A DNA stretch of 64,000 nucleotides, taken from an uncultured Pseudomonas sp. (lineage in GTDB: Bacteria; Pseudomonadota; Gammaproteobacteria; Pseudomonadales; Pseudomonadaceae). The DNA lies in assembly GCF_913774235.1 (NCBI RefSeq), contig NZ_CAJYDW010000012.1:682001-746000 (forward strand), in the 5' to 3' direction. Positions 54,988-62,547 of the stretch are shown piece after piece. The notes beneath the pieces are model-generated. The model saw nothing but the letters and a program-made list of their open reading frames with translations. It was not told the origin of the DNA and made no database searches. The position numbers and the translations under genes are program-made. Each line of letters opens with the position of its first letter. Position 1 is the first letter of the stretch.

Positions 54988-56245
54988 GATCCCGTCCTCG
55001 CGCCGCCAGGCCGTCCACCAATCGTGCTGCCGTGCTGGCGCCACCGGCCGTCGCGGCGATGGGCACGAAGCGCTCGGCCGCTCGCCGATAGTCGGGATCG
55101 GCCAGCACCGCGCCCAGGGCCTGGGTCAGGCGAGCCTTGGTCGCCAGCCGCGGCGCCAGGCAAATACCGGCGCCGACCCGCTCCAGGCGGCGGGCGATGC
55201 CCGGCTGGTCGAACACCATGGGCAGCGCCAGCATGGGTTTACCGGCGGCCAGGCAGTCCAGCACGGTATTGAAGCCGCCATGGGTGATGACGGCATCGGC
55301 GCGGGCGATGACGGCTTCCTGGGGCGCGAAGTCGGTCACCCAGGTGGCGCCGTCGTCCAGCAGGCGCCGCTCGGCGGTGCCGTCGAGCCGGCCGCAGTGG
55401 GCGATCAGCACCTGCACACCGAGCTGGCGACAGGCCTGGGCCACCCGGCGGAACAGCGCCAGCCGGCTGCCCTGCAGGGTGCCGAAGGAGGCGAAGACGA
55501 AGGGGCGTTGCGGATCTATCTCCAGGTCGAAGCGCTGCTGCTGGACGCTGGGCGAGCGCAGCGGCCCCACCTCGTGAAAATGCGGTGGTGGGGCACGACG
55601 CGGAAAGTCGAAGCCGGGCAGGCATTGGCTCAGCTGCAGATAGGGCGAGAAGCAGTCGTCCAGCGTGCGCCGCTCGCCGAGTCCGAAGGCCAGGGCATGG
55701 CGCTGGATGACCTTGCCCTGGCTGCCCATCATCAGGTCGAACACCCGGGTCGCCCCCTGGACGATCTGGCGGTCGCGTTCGGTCTTGGGATAGGCGAAGG
55801 GCAGGGTGGGCAGCGGCAGGTCGGGCTCGCGATTCATCGGCACCGCGCAGGCCAGGGAGGCATAGGGCAGCTCGAGATAGTCCCCCAGCAGGCCACCGGC
55901 GGGCTCCATCTGGTCGGCGATCAGGCAGTCGACACCCAGGTCACGCAGGGCGGCCGGGCCCTCGCGGCAAAAAAGGTCGGTATTGCGCGCCATGTCGGCG
56001 ATCACCCCGAACACCGCCCAGGGCTGGCGGCTGGCGGTGCGGGCGAGCAGAGGTGGCAGGCTGCCGCGCGGATGGCTGGTGGCGCCTATGGCCTGGAAAT
56101 CGATGCCGGGCGGCCGCGGGCGGTCGCCGACGTCGGCCTGGTGCAGCAGGGTGACGCGATGACCGAGCTGCACCAGCGCCTCGCCCAGCACCAGATGGGT
56201 GGACAGATGGCTTGGCAGCGGCGGCGAGATCAGGGCGACATGCAT
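54977..56245 (-). CDS. crtX: Zeaxanthin glucosyltransferase
   Basis: A 422-residue family 1 glycosyltransferase from the ATG at 56245 (MHVALISPPLPSHLSTHL, the CrtX-type N terminus). A GTG at 56272 would add nine residues and is possible. The C-terminal sugar-nucleotide region reads FASFGTLQGSRLALFRRVAQ, then FAPQEAVIARADAVITHGGFNTVLD. It attaches glucose to zeaxanthin, giving a more polar pigment. It follows idi with a 26-nt gap. Confidence 0.9.
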   Translation of the reverse strand: MHVALISPPLPSHLSTHLVLGEALVQLGHRVTLLHQADVGDRPRPPGIDFQAIGATSHPRGSLPPLLARTASRQPWAVFGVIADMARNTDLFCREGPAALRDLGVDCLIADQMEPAGGLLGDYLELPYASLACAVPMNREPDLPLPTLPFAYPKTERDRQIVQGATRVFDLMMGSQGKVIQRHALAFGLGERRTLDDCFSPYLQLSQCLPGFDFPRRAPPPHFHEVGPLRSPSVQQQRFDLEIDPQRPFVFASFGTLQGSRLALFRRVAQACRQLGVQVLIAHCGRLDGTAERRLLDDGATWVTDFAPQEAVIARADAVITHGGFNTVLDCLAAGKPMLALPMVFDQPGIARRLERVGAGICLAPRLATKARLTQALGAVLADPDYRRAAERFVPIAATAGGASTAARLVDGLAARGRDRAS

Positions 56246-56271
56246 GGCGGCGTCCGGTCGACTGGCCTTCA

Positions 56272-57321
56272 CTATGGGCGTTGCAGCGCGTTGGCGTCCA
56301 GCAGCTCGGCCTGGCGCAACTGCGCCAGATCGGCCGAGCCGGTGCAGAAGCAGGCGATGCGCAATTGTTCGATGACCACGCGAAAATGGGCGATCACCGC
56401 CTCGGTCGACTGGGTGGCACCGGGCAGGGCGGCGGCCGCCTGGCCGGCGAGGTCGGCACCGAGGCGGATGGCCTTGGCCACGTCGATGCCATCGCGGACG
56501 CCACCCGAAGCGATCAGGGTCGCCTGCGGGCAGGCGGCGCGCACCTGGCGCAGACTCTCGGCGGTGGGGATGCCCCAGTCGGCGAAGGCGCGGGCGATGG
56601 CACGCTGCTGTTCGTCGCGGGCGCGCTCGGCTTCCACCGCCGCCCAGCTGGTGCCGCCGGCACCGGCCACGTCCAGCACGGCCACGCCAGCGTCCAGCAA
56701 CTGGCGGGCGACCCGGCCGGACAGGCCTGCCCCCACTTCCTTGACGACCACCGGCACGGAGAGATGTGTAACCAGGTTTTCCAAGGCACCCAGGATGCCG
56801 TGCCAGCGGCGATCGCCACCGGCCTGCACGGCTTCCTGCAGCGGATTGAGATGGATGATGAGGGCATCCGCTTCGATCATCTCCACCGCGCGCCGGGCTT
56901 CGTCGAGGCCGTAGCCGGCTACCAGCTGCGCTGCGCCGAAGTTGGCCAGCAGTGGCACGTCTGGTGCGAGCCGGCGCAGTTCGCCAGTCAGGCCCTGGTC
57001 ACCACCTTGCTGCAGGGCGATGCGCTGGGAGCCGACGGCCAGGGCGATACCCAGGGCCTGGGCGGCTTCCGCCAGGTGCTGGTTGATCGAGGCCGCCCGC
57101 TCCGGGCCGCCGGTCATGGAGCTGATGAGCAAAGGTGCCGCTAGCGGGCGGTCGAATAGCCGGGTGCCGAGCTCTATGTCATCGAGGTCGAGTTCGGGCA
57201 GGGCGCAATGGGCGAACCTCAGGGTGTCGAAGCCCGTGGTGACGGCGCTGCGGGCCTTGTGGGGATCCAGCACGATATCCAGATGGTCGTTCTTGCGACT
57301 TGCCAGTTCCCAATCCACCAT
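56272..57321 (-). CDS. idi: Isopentenyl-diphosphate isomerase, type 2
   Basis: A 349-residue FMN-dependent IPP isomerase (Fni type). Motifs include RKNDHLDI near the start, [44 protein letters not shown] and [16 protein letters not shown]. It balances IPP and DMAPP for carotenoid synthesis. It heads the minus-strand crt run and diverges from crtE, with a duplicated candidate operator between them. Confidence 0.93.
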   Translation of the reverse strand: MVDWELASRKNDHLDIVLDPHKARSAVTTGFDTLRFAHCALPELDLDDIELGTRLFDRPLAAPLLISSMTGGPERAASINQHLAEAAQALGIALAVGSQRIALQQGGDQGLTGELRRLAPDVPLLANFGAAQLVAGYGLDEARRAVEMIEADALIIHLNPLQEAVQAGGDRRWHGILGALENLVTHLSVPVVVKEVGAGLSGRVARQLLDAGVAVLDVAGAGGTSWAAVEAERARDEQQRAIARAFADWGIPTAESLRQVRAACPQATLIASGGVRDGIDVAKAIRLGADLAGQAAAALPGATQSTEAVIAHFRVVIEQLRIACFCTGSADLAQLRQAELLDANALQRP

Positions 57322-57344
57322 GTCTTCTAGAGTCCGCCCTGAGT

Positions 57345-57359
57345 GACCTTTCGTCGGTC
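57345..57359. promoter_or_regulatory. Candidate operator, first copy (idi-crtE interval)
   Basis: GACCTTTCGTCGGTC, an imperfect palindrome with GACC and GGTC ends, 24 bp upstream of the idi start. A second copy lies 75 bp away. Confidence 0.5.
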
Positions 57360-57419
57360 TTTGTGGTCTGGTAGGGGACGACGGGTTCGCTGTGCGAAGG
57401 ACCTAATCCACCGAGGTGC

Positions 57420-57434
57420 GACCGTTCGTCGGTC
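57420..57434. promoter_or_regulatory. Candidate operator, second copy (idi-crtE interval)
   Basis: GACCGTTCGTCGGTC differs from the first copy at one base and lies 23 bp before crtE. The two copies frame the divergent promoter region. Confidence 0.5.
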
Positions 57435-57457
57435 CTACACCTGGAGTATCTCGACTC

Positions 57458-58339
57458 ATGGCGACCGTATTAGTGCCGAACGCGACAGACAATTTTGCCG
57501 CCACCCTGCAATGGCAGCGTACCCGTATCGACGAGCGTCTGGCACAGCTGTTGCCGGCCGGCGACGATCCGGTCGCCGAGGCCATTCGCAGCGGGGTGCT
57601 CGCGCCCGGCAAACGGCTGCGGCCGTTGCTGATGATCCTCGCCGCCGAAGATCTCGGGCAACCCGACGAGGCGGTGCTGGATCTGGGTTGCGCGGTCGAG
57701 ATGGTGCATGCCGCCTCGCTGTTCCTTGACGACATGCCGTGCATGGACGACGCCCGCCTGCGCCGTGGCCGGCCGACCTTGCACGTGCAGTACGGCGAGG
57801 ACGTCGCCATGCTGGCCGCCGTGGCCCTGCTCAGCCATGCCCTGCGCCTGGTGGCTGGGCTGGAAGGAGTACCGGCGGAGATCCGCACCCAGTTGGTCTG
57901 CCAACTCGCCGACGCCGTGGGCACCGCCGGACTGGTTTGCGGCCAGTACCACGATCTGCACGGGGGACGGCAGGCGCGCCCGGCCGATGCCATCGCCCTC
58001 ACCAATCAGCTCAAGACCGGGGCGCTGTTCTCCGCTGCCCTGGGCATGGCCGGCCTGACCCTGGTCACTAGCACTGCCCAGCGCGAGGCGCTGCACGTCT
58101 TCGCCTGCCAGCTCGGCCTGGCTTTCCAACTGCTCGACGACCTCGATGACGGCAAGGGCCTGGGCAAGGACGCCGGCAAGGACGGCGACAAGTCCACCCT
58201 GGTCAGCCTGCTGGGTCGTGAGCATGCCCTGCGCCAGCTGCAGAGCCATCTCAAGCAGGCGCGCGACGCCCTGGCCGCGGCGGATTGTGCCGACGGCGCC
58301 TTGGCGGGCCTGCTCGACATCGTCTTTCGTCCCCGCTAG
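57458..58339 (+). CDS. crtE: Geranylgeranyl diphosphate synthase
   Basis: A 293-residue trans-prenyltransferase with the first aspartate-rich motif FLDDMPCMDDARLRRG and the second AFQLLDDLDDGKGLGKD. APGKRLRPLL is the conserved N-terminal element. It makes the C20 precursor for phytoene synthase. ATG at 57458 follows GGAG. In Pantoea-type clusters crtE usually runs with crtX-Y-I-B; here it is inverted and diverges from idi. Confidence 0.94.
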   Translation: MATVLVPNATDNFAATLQWQRTRIDERLAQLLPAGDDPVAEAIRSGVLAPGKRLRPLLMILAAEDLGQPDEAVLDLGCAVEMVHAASLFLDDMPCMDDARLRRGRPTLHVQYGEDVAMLAAVALLSHALRLVAGLEGVPAEIRTQLVCQLADAVGTAGLVCGQYHDLHGGRQARPADAIALTNQLKTGALFSAALGMAGLTLVTSTAQREALHVFACQLGLAFQLLDDLDDGKGLGKDAGKDGDKSTLVSLLGREHALRQLQSHLKQARDALAAADCADGALAGLLDIVFRPR

Positions 58340-58404
58340 GGCGAATTCCTCGGCATCTTGCCCTCTAACCTCTTGAACGCCGTTTCCAAGAGAGGAGCCT
58401 CGAG

Positions 58405-58629
58405 ATGTCGAAGTGGAAAATCGCCTATAGCAACAGCGACGGTAATACCTCGGTGGTGTCCACCGAGGCCGAGCAGAAGCCCGACATGGAGCGCATCGCC
58501 CAGATCGTTCGCGACGATGCCCTGGAAGACTACGACGACAGCGAAGTCCCGCGGGATTACGACGAGCCCACGGTGGCGCTGCTGGAGCGCCACGGCATCA
58601 CCATCACCGGGATCACCGAGGAAGGCTGA
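58405..58629 (+). CDS. Small acidic hypothetical protein
   Basis: A 74-residue, strongly acidic protein (MSKWKIAYSNSDGNTSVVST start; many Asp/Glu in the middle, including DDALEDYDDSE). A strong ribosome site (AGAGGAG) precedes the ATG. There is no signal peptide or membrane span, and no family was recognised. It follows crtE by 65 nt and converges with pdeM, separated by only 3 nt. Confidence 0.65.
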   Translation: MSKWKIAYSNSDGNTSVVSTEAEQKPDMERIAQIVRDDALEDYDDSEVPRDYDEPTVALLERHGITITGITEEG

Positions 58630-58632
58630 CCA

Positions 58633-59307
58633 CTAGGGTGTCTGGCCCTGGCGCAGGGGCCAGATACCCCCATCCCCCACTACGAAGAAACGCCGCGCCG
58701 GATCAGGTGCCAGCAGGTGCCCGCCAGTGAAGTCGCCGAACGCCGGCAGGATCAGGACCTGATCGTTCTCCAGACAGAAACAGGGCAGGCGCAGCGCCTG
58801 GCGACCACGGCCGTGCAAGCGGAAGGCAGGATGGATGTGGCCGGCCAGCACCGGCAGGCGCGGATGAGGATCAGGTTCGTGCTGCAGTGACAGGCCGTCC
58901 AGCTCCAGGGGCTCGGCTACCACGTCGATGCCTAGGGTGGCTGGCGGGTCCCCGGCGCGTCTATCGTGATTGCCGCGGATCAGTAGCAGGCGCAGCCGGG
59001 CCTGGCGTTCCCGCCAGCGCTCCAGCGTATCCAGAGTGAGCGGGGCGCGGGATTCCGGGGCGTGCAGAAAGTCCCCGAGAAAGATGATCTCCCGGCAGTC
59101 GTAGCGTTCCAGCAGGCCGTCCAGGCGCGCGATGTTGCCGGCCGTGGTCCCGTGCGGCACGGGCTGGCCCAGGGCACGAAAGGCCGCGGCCTTGCCGAAG
59201 TGGATGTCCGCCACCAGTAGCGCGCGCCGGGCTGGCCAATAGATGGCCTTTTCGGCGAGCAGCCAGAGTTCGACACCGGCGAGGACGAGGGAGTGGTAGG
59301 CAGGCAT
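58633..59307 (-). CDS. pdeM: PdeM-type DNA-repair-associated phosphoesterase
   Basis: A 224-residue calcineurin-like phosphoesterase with DIHFGK, FLGDFLHAPES, IRGNHDRR and GHIHPAF metal motifs in order. It matches the 'ligase-associated DNA damage response endonuclease' group. Family members usually cluster with a DNA ligase and helicase; here it stands alone. It probably acts as a cytoplasmic metal-dependent nuclease or phosphatase. The start is at 59307. Confidence 0.82.
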   Translation of the reverse strand: MPAYHSLVLAGVELWLLAEKAIYWPARRALLVADIHFGKAAAFRALGQPVPHGTTAGNIARLDGLLERYDCREIIFLGDFLHAPESRAPLTLDTLERWRERQARLRLLLIRGNHDRRAGDPPATLGIDVVAEPLELDGLSLQHEPDPHPRLPVLAGHIHPAFRLHGRGRQALRLPCFCLENDQVLILPAFGDFTGGHLLAPDPARRFFVVGDGGIWPLRQGQTP

Positions 59308-59466
59308 GACGTCTCCAGAAAGCGCTTCCTCTCTGATGGCCGCTGCGTTCCAGGGTTCAGCAGCGTTGCGCTCTGGGCAACACAGGCGCCCGGATCGGCT
59401 ATTGGTGGCGATGGATGCGCAGACCATACTCGGCCGACTGCCTAAGACACACAGGGAGCGGAATCT

Positions 59467-60225
59467 ATGACGGCACTTTGGCCACGGCTGCAGCAGCAGG
59501 CCCAGGACCAGGCGGCACGTACGCCGCGCCTGGCGGCCTATCTCCATACCCGTATCCTGCGGCATGGCTCCTTCGCCGCCGCCCTGGCCGATCGCCTGGC
59601 GCTGGGGCTGGCGCAACCTGCCGCCGGGGTGGAGTTGCAGGACTGGTTCACCGAGTTGCTCGACGCGGACATCCTCGCGGCCGCCACCGCCGATCTGGAG
59701 CGCCTGGCACTCATCAATCCGGCCTGCCCGGACGAGCTTTGCGGCTTCCTTGAATTTCGTGGCTTTCTCGCCGTGCAGGTGCAGCGCCTGGCCCACCGGC
59801 TGTGGCAGGCCGGCGAGCGGCATCCGGCAGTGCTGCTGCAGAACTGGACCGCCACCGCCTGGGGGCTGGATCTGCACCCGGCGGCGCGGCTGGGCCGCGG
59901 TCTCTTCGTCGACCATGGCCTGGGCCTGGTGATCGGCGAGACGGCGGTGGTGGAGGACGAGGTCAGCCTCTGGCACGGCGTCACCCTCGGCAGCACCCTC
60001 AACGAGAGCGGCGACCGGCATCCCAAGATTCGCCGTGGTGCCCTGGTCTGCGCGGGCGCCACGGTGCTGGGCAATATCGAAGTCGGCTTCGGCGCCCTGG
60101 TGGCGGCCGGCGCCGTGGTGACCCGCCCGGTGCCGGCGGGGCGGGTCGTTGGTGGCGTACCGGCGCGCGACCTGGGCCCCGTCCCCGCCGCCCTGGGTGC
60201 CCTGCAAGCCGCGGAGGTGGTCTGA
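59467..60225 (+). CDS. Serine O-acetyltransferase (CysE type)
   Basis: A 252-residue acyltransferase with a helical N-terminal domain and a C-terminal left-handed beta-helix of hexapeptide repeats. The active-site run is DHGLGLVIGETAVVEDEVSLWHGVTLGST, with RHPKIRRGALVCAGATVLGNI after it. It converts serine and acetyl-CoA to O-acetylserine for cysteine synthesis. Its stop overlaps the start of the VOC gene by 1 nt. Confidence 0.88.
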   Translation: MTALWPRLQQQAQDQAARTPRLAAYLHTRILRHGSFAAALADRLALGLAQPAAGVELQDWFTELLDADILAAATADLERLALINPACPDELCGFLEFRGFLAVQVQRLAHRLWQAGERHPAVLLQNWTATAWGLDLHPAARLGRGLFVDHGLGLVIGETAVVEDEVSLWHGVTLGSTLNESGDRHPKIRRGALVCAGATVLGNIEVGFGALVAAGAVVTRPVPAGRVVGGVPARDLGPVPAALGALQAAEVV

Positions 60226-61112
60226 TGGCCCTGGCCCAACGACGTTTCGGTATCGATCATCCCCTTGTCAGCGTGCGGGACCATGCGGCAGCCCTGGCGA
60301 ACTACCGGCGCCTGGGCTTCGCGCCGTCGCCGGTCAGCTACCATCCCTGGGGTACCGTCACCAGCCTGATGATGTTTCCCAGCAACTTCATCGAATTGAT
60401 CGGCGTGGCCGACCCCGCCAAGTTCGGCACCGGGGCGGTGGACGGCTTCTGCTTCGGACGCCGGCTCGGCGAATTCCTGGCGCGGGAGGAGGGCATATCC
60501 CTGGTGGCGTTGCACAGCACCGACTGCGATGGCGACCATGCCGAGCTGGTGGCGCGGGGCCTCGCCAGCCAGGGCCGCATCGACTTCCGCCGCGCCATGC
60601 GCCTTCCCGATGGCAGCCCTGGCGAGGCGGTGGTCTCCCTCGGCCTGTTCCTCGACGACGAGCTGCCGGACGTCTCCAACTTCATCTGCCACCAGCATCG
60701 CCCCGAGCTCATCTGGGTGCCGGGATGGCAGCAGCATCCCAACGGTGCCCTGGGCATCGCGGCCCTGACCTACGTGGCGGCCGAGCCCGAGCGACTGGCC
60801 GCCCGTTGGCGGCTGATCTACGGTGAGGAGGCGGTCGGCCAGGTCGCCGGGGTGCTCCAGGTCGACAGCGGTTGCGGCCTGTTGCGCGCCCTGACGCCCG
60901 AGCAGGCCGCCGCCGAGTATGGCGCGGTAGGCCTGCCCCAGGCGCGAGTCGAGCGGCCCCATGCCATCGCCATCCGGGTGACGGTGGCCAGCCTGGCGCG
61001 GGTGCGTGAGGTGCTCGCGGCGGGTGGCCTGGCGGGCGTCGAGCGGGACGGCCGTCTGTTGGTGGCACCAGAGCACTGCGGCAATGTGATCCTGGAGTTC
61101 GCTGAGCGTTGA
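60225..61112 (+). CDS. VOC-family (glyoxalase/dioxygenase-like) protein
   Basis: A 295-residue protein of the vicinal-oxygen-chelate type with two repeated halves. The first begins FGIDHPLVSVRDHAAALANYRRLGF, and the second ends PEHCGNVILEF. SYHPWGTVTSLMMFPSNFIELIG is a typical glyoxalase-like strand pair. The substrate is unknown. The ATG overlaps the stop of the serine acetyltransferase (TGATG), so translation is coupled, but a common pathway is not evident. Confidence 0.78.
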   Translation: MALAQRRFGIDHPLVSVRDHAAALANYRRLGFAPSPVSYHPWGTVTSLMMFPSNFIELIGVADPAKFGTGAVDGFCFGRRLGEFLAREEGISLVALHSTDCDGDHAELVARGLASQGRIDFRRAMRLPDGSPGEAVVSLGLFLDDELPDVSNFICHQHRPELIWVPGWQQHPNGALGIAALTYVAAEPERLAARWRLIYGEEAVGQVAGVLQVDSGCGLLRALTPEQAAAEYGAVGLPQARVERPHAIAIRVTVASLARVREVLAAGGLAGVERDGRLLVAPEHCGNVILEFAER

Positions 61113-61125
61113 GGGTAGCAGCAGG

Positions 61126-61240
61126 GAATCGCGGCCATGGGCCGCTCCTACAGTGGGCCTGAGCTGTAGGAGCGGCCCATGGCCGCGATAATCCCGAGGT
61201 CCATCCAAACCTTTAGGAGCGGTCGCATCGGCGCATCGCC
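61126..61240. repeat. REPIN and extra REP unit
   Basis: Two facing REP units at about 61132-61192 (TCGCGGCCATGGGCCGCTCC and its complement) and a diverged third unit at 61211-61240. No gene lies in this 240-bp interval. Confidence 0.85.
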
Positions 61241-61353
61241 ACGATCCGCTTCGTCACCATCTAGCACCACCTATGCCCCTCATTGACCCACGCAAGGTGC
61301 ACCGTTGCCGGTAGCCCGGTAAACTGGCGGTTCACTAGAGTCCGGAGCGACCC

Positions 61354-61617
61354 ATGTCGACGTCCTTCGCCCAGATGCTGGAAAACATTACCCCCGATAT
61401 CTACGAGGGCCTCAAGCTGGCCGTAGAAATCGGCAAATGGCCCGATGGCCGCAAGCTGAGCCGTGACCAGGTGGAGCTATGTCTGCAGGCGGTCATCGCC
61501 TACGAGGCCAAGCACCTGCCCGAGGACCAGCGCACCGGTTACATGGGCCCCCAGGAATGCGCCTCCAAATCGGTACCCATCGAGAACATCCTGTTCAAGT
61601 CCGACGCCATTCACTGA
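61354..61617 (+). CDS. DUF1315 (YeaC-like) protein
   Basis: An 87-residue protein that begins MSTSFAQMLENITPDIYEGLKLAVEIGKWPDG and ends with a conserved ILFK segment, matching the YeaC/DUF1315 family. The function is unknown. It is followed by a strong terminator and then by DUF2797 and pepN, a usual Pseudomonas order. Confidence 0.88.
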   Translation: MSTSFAQMLENITPDIYEGLKLAVEIGKWPDGRKLSRDQVELCLQAVIAYEAKHLPEDQRTGYMGPQECASKSVPIENILFKSDAIH

Positions 61618-61636
61618 TTGTCCGCGCATTGCCCGA

Positions 61637-61677
61637 CGAGGTGCCCTTCGGTAACGAAGAGGCGCCTCGCGTTTTTT
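61637..61677 (+). terminator. Rho-independent terminator after the DUF1315 gene
   Basis: A GC-rich stem (CGAGGTGCC...TTCG paired with CGAA...GGCGCCTCG) followed by CGTTTTTTAT. It is among the clearest terminators in the window. Confidence 0.9.
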
Positions 61678-61701
61678 ATAGACTAGAGAAACACCACCGT
61701 G

Positions 61702-62535
61702 ATGACCGAACTGGGCCGTGGTGCCCTGCGCAAAATGGCCGTGACCCTGGCCAACCCCGTGAACTACGCCTTCCGCCTGGATGATCGCGAGGTGGCGGTC
61801 AATCCGCTGATCGGCCGCCACGTGCGGCTCGAATACCTGGGCGCCATCCACTGCACCCACTGCGGCCGCAAGACGCGCAAGAGCTTCAGCCAGGGCTATT
61901 GCTATCCCTGCTTCACCGCCCTGGCCCAGTGCGACAGCTGCATCGTCAGCCCGGAGAAGTGCCATTACGAACACGGCACCTGCCGCGAGCCCGAGTGGGG
62001 CGAGACCTATTGCATGGTGCCGCACGTGGTTTACCTGGCCAATTCCTCGGGCCTCAAGGTGGGCATCACCCGCGCCACCCAGCTGCCCACCCGCTGGATC
62101 GACCAGGGCGCCTACCAGGCGTTACCGATCCTGAGGGTCGCCACCCGCCAGCAGTCCGGCCTGGTGGAAGACCTGCTGCGCAGCCAGGTGGGCGACCGCA
62201 CCAACTGGCGTGCCATGCTCAAGGGCGTCGCCGCACCTGAAGATCTGGTGGCGGTGCGCGAGCGCATCTTCGATGCCTGCGCCCAGGGTCTGGACGATCT
62301 CCAGGGCCGCTTCGGCCTGCAGGCGATCCAGCCGGTGGTCGACATGGCGCCCATCGAGATCCATTATCCGGTGACGGTCTATCCCACCAAGGTGGTCAGC
62401 CAGGATCTGGAAAAGACCCCGGTAGTGGAAGGCACGCTGCTGGGCATCAAGGGTCAATACCTGATGTTCGACACCGGCGTGATCAACATTCGCAAGTACA
62501 CGGCCTATCAGCTGGCCGTGTCCGTTTCCGAGTAA
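61702..62535 (+). CDS. DUF2797 family protein
   Basis: A 277-residue protein with a cysteine-rich zinc-type region (CTHCGRK, CYPCF, CDSC, CHYEHGTC), followed by segments such as GLKVGITRATQLPTRWIDQG. It belongs to DUF2797, of unknown role; the Cys pattern suggests zinc binding. ATG at 61702 is preferred, with a GTG at 61699 as alternative. It precedes pepN by 12 nt and is probably co-transcribed with it. Confidence 0.88.
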   Translation: MTELGRGALRKMAVTLANPVNYAFRLDDREVAVNPLIGRHVRLEYLGAIHCTHCGRKTRKSFSQGYCYPCFTALAQCDSCIVSPEKCHYEHGTCREPEWGETYCMVPHVVYLANSSGLKVGITRATQLPTRWIDQGAYQALPILRVATRQQSGLVEDLLRSQVGDRTNWRAMLKGVAAPEDLVAVRERIFDACAQGLDDLQGRFGLQAIQPVVDMAPIEIHYPVTVYPTKVVSQDLEKTPVVEGTLLGIKGQYLMFDTGVINIRKYTAYQLAVSVSE

Positions 62536-62547
62536 GGATGTAAGCCC

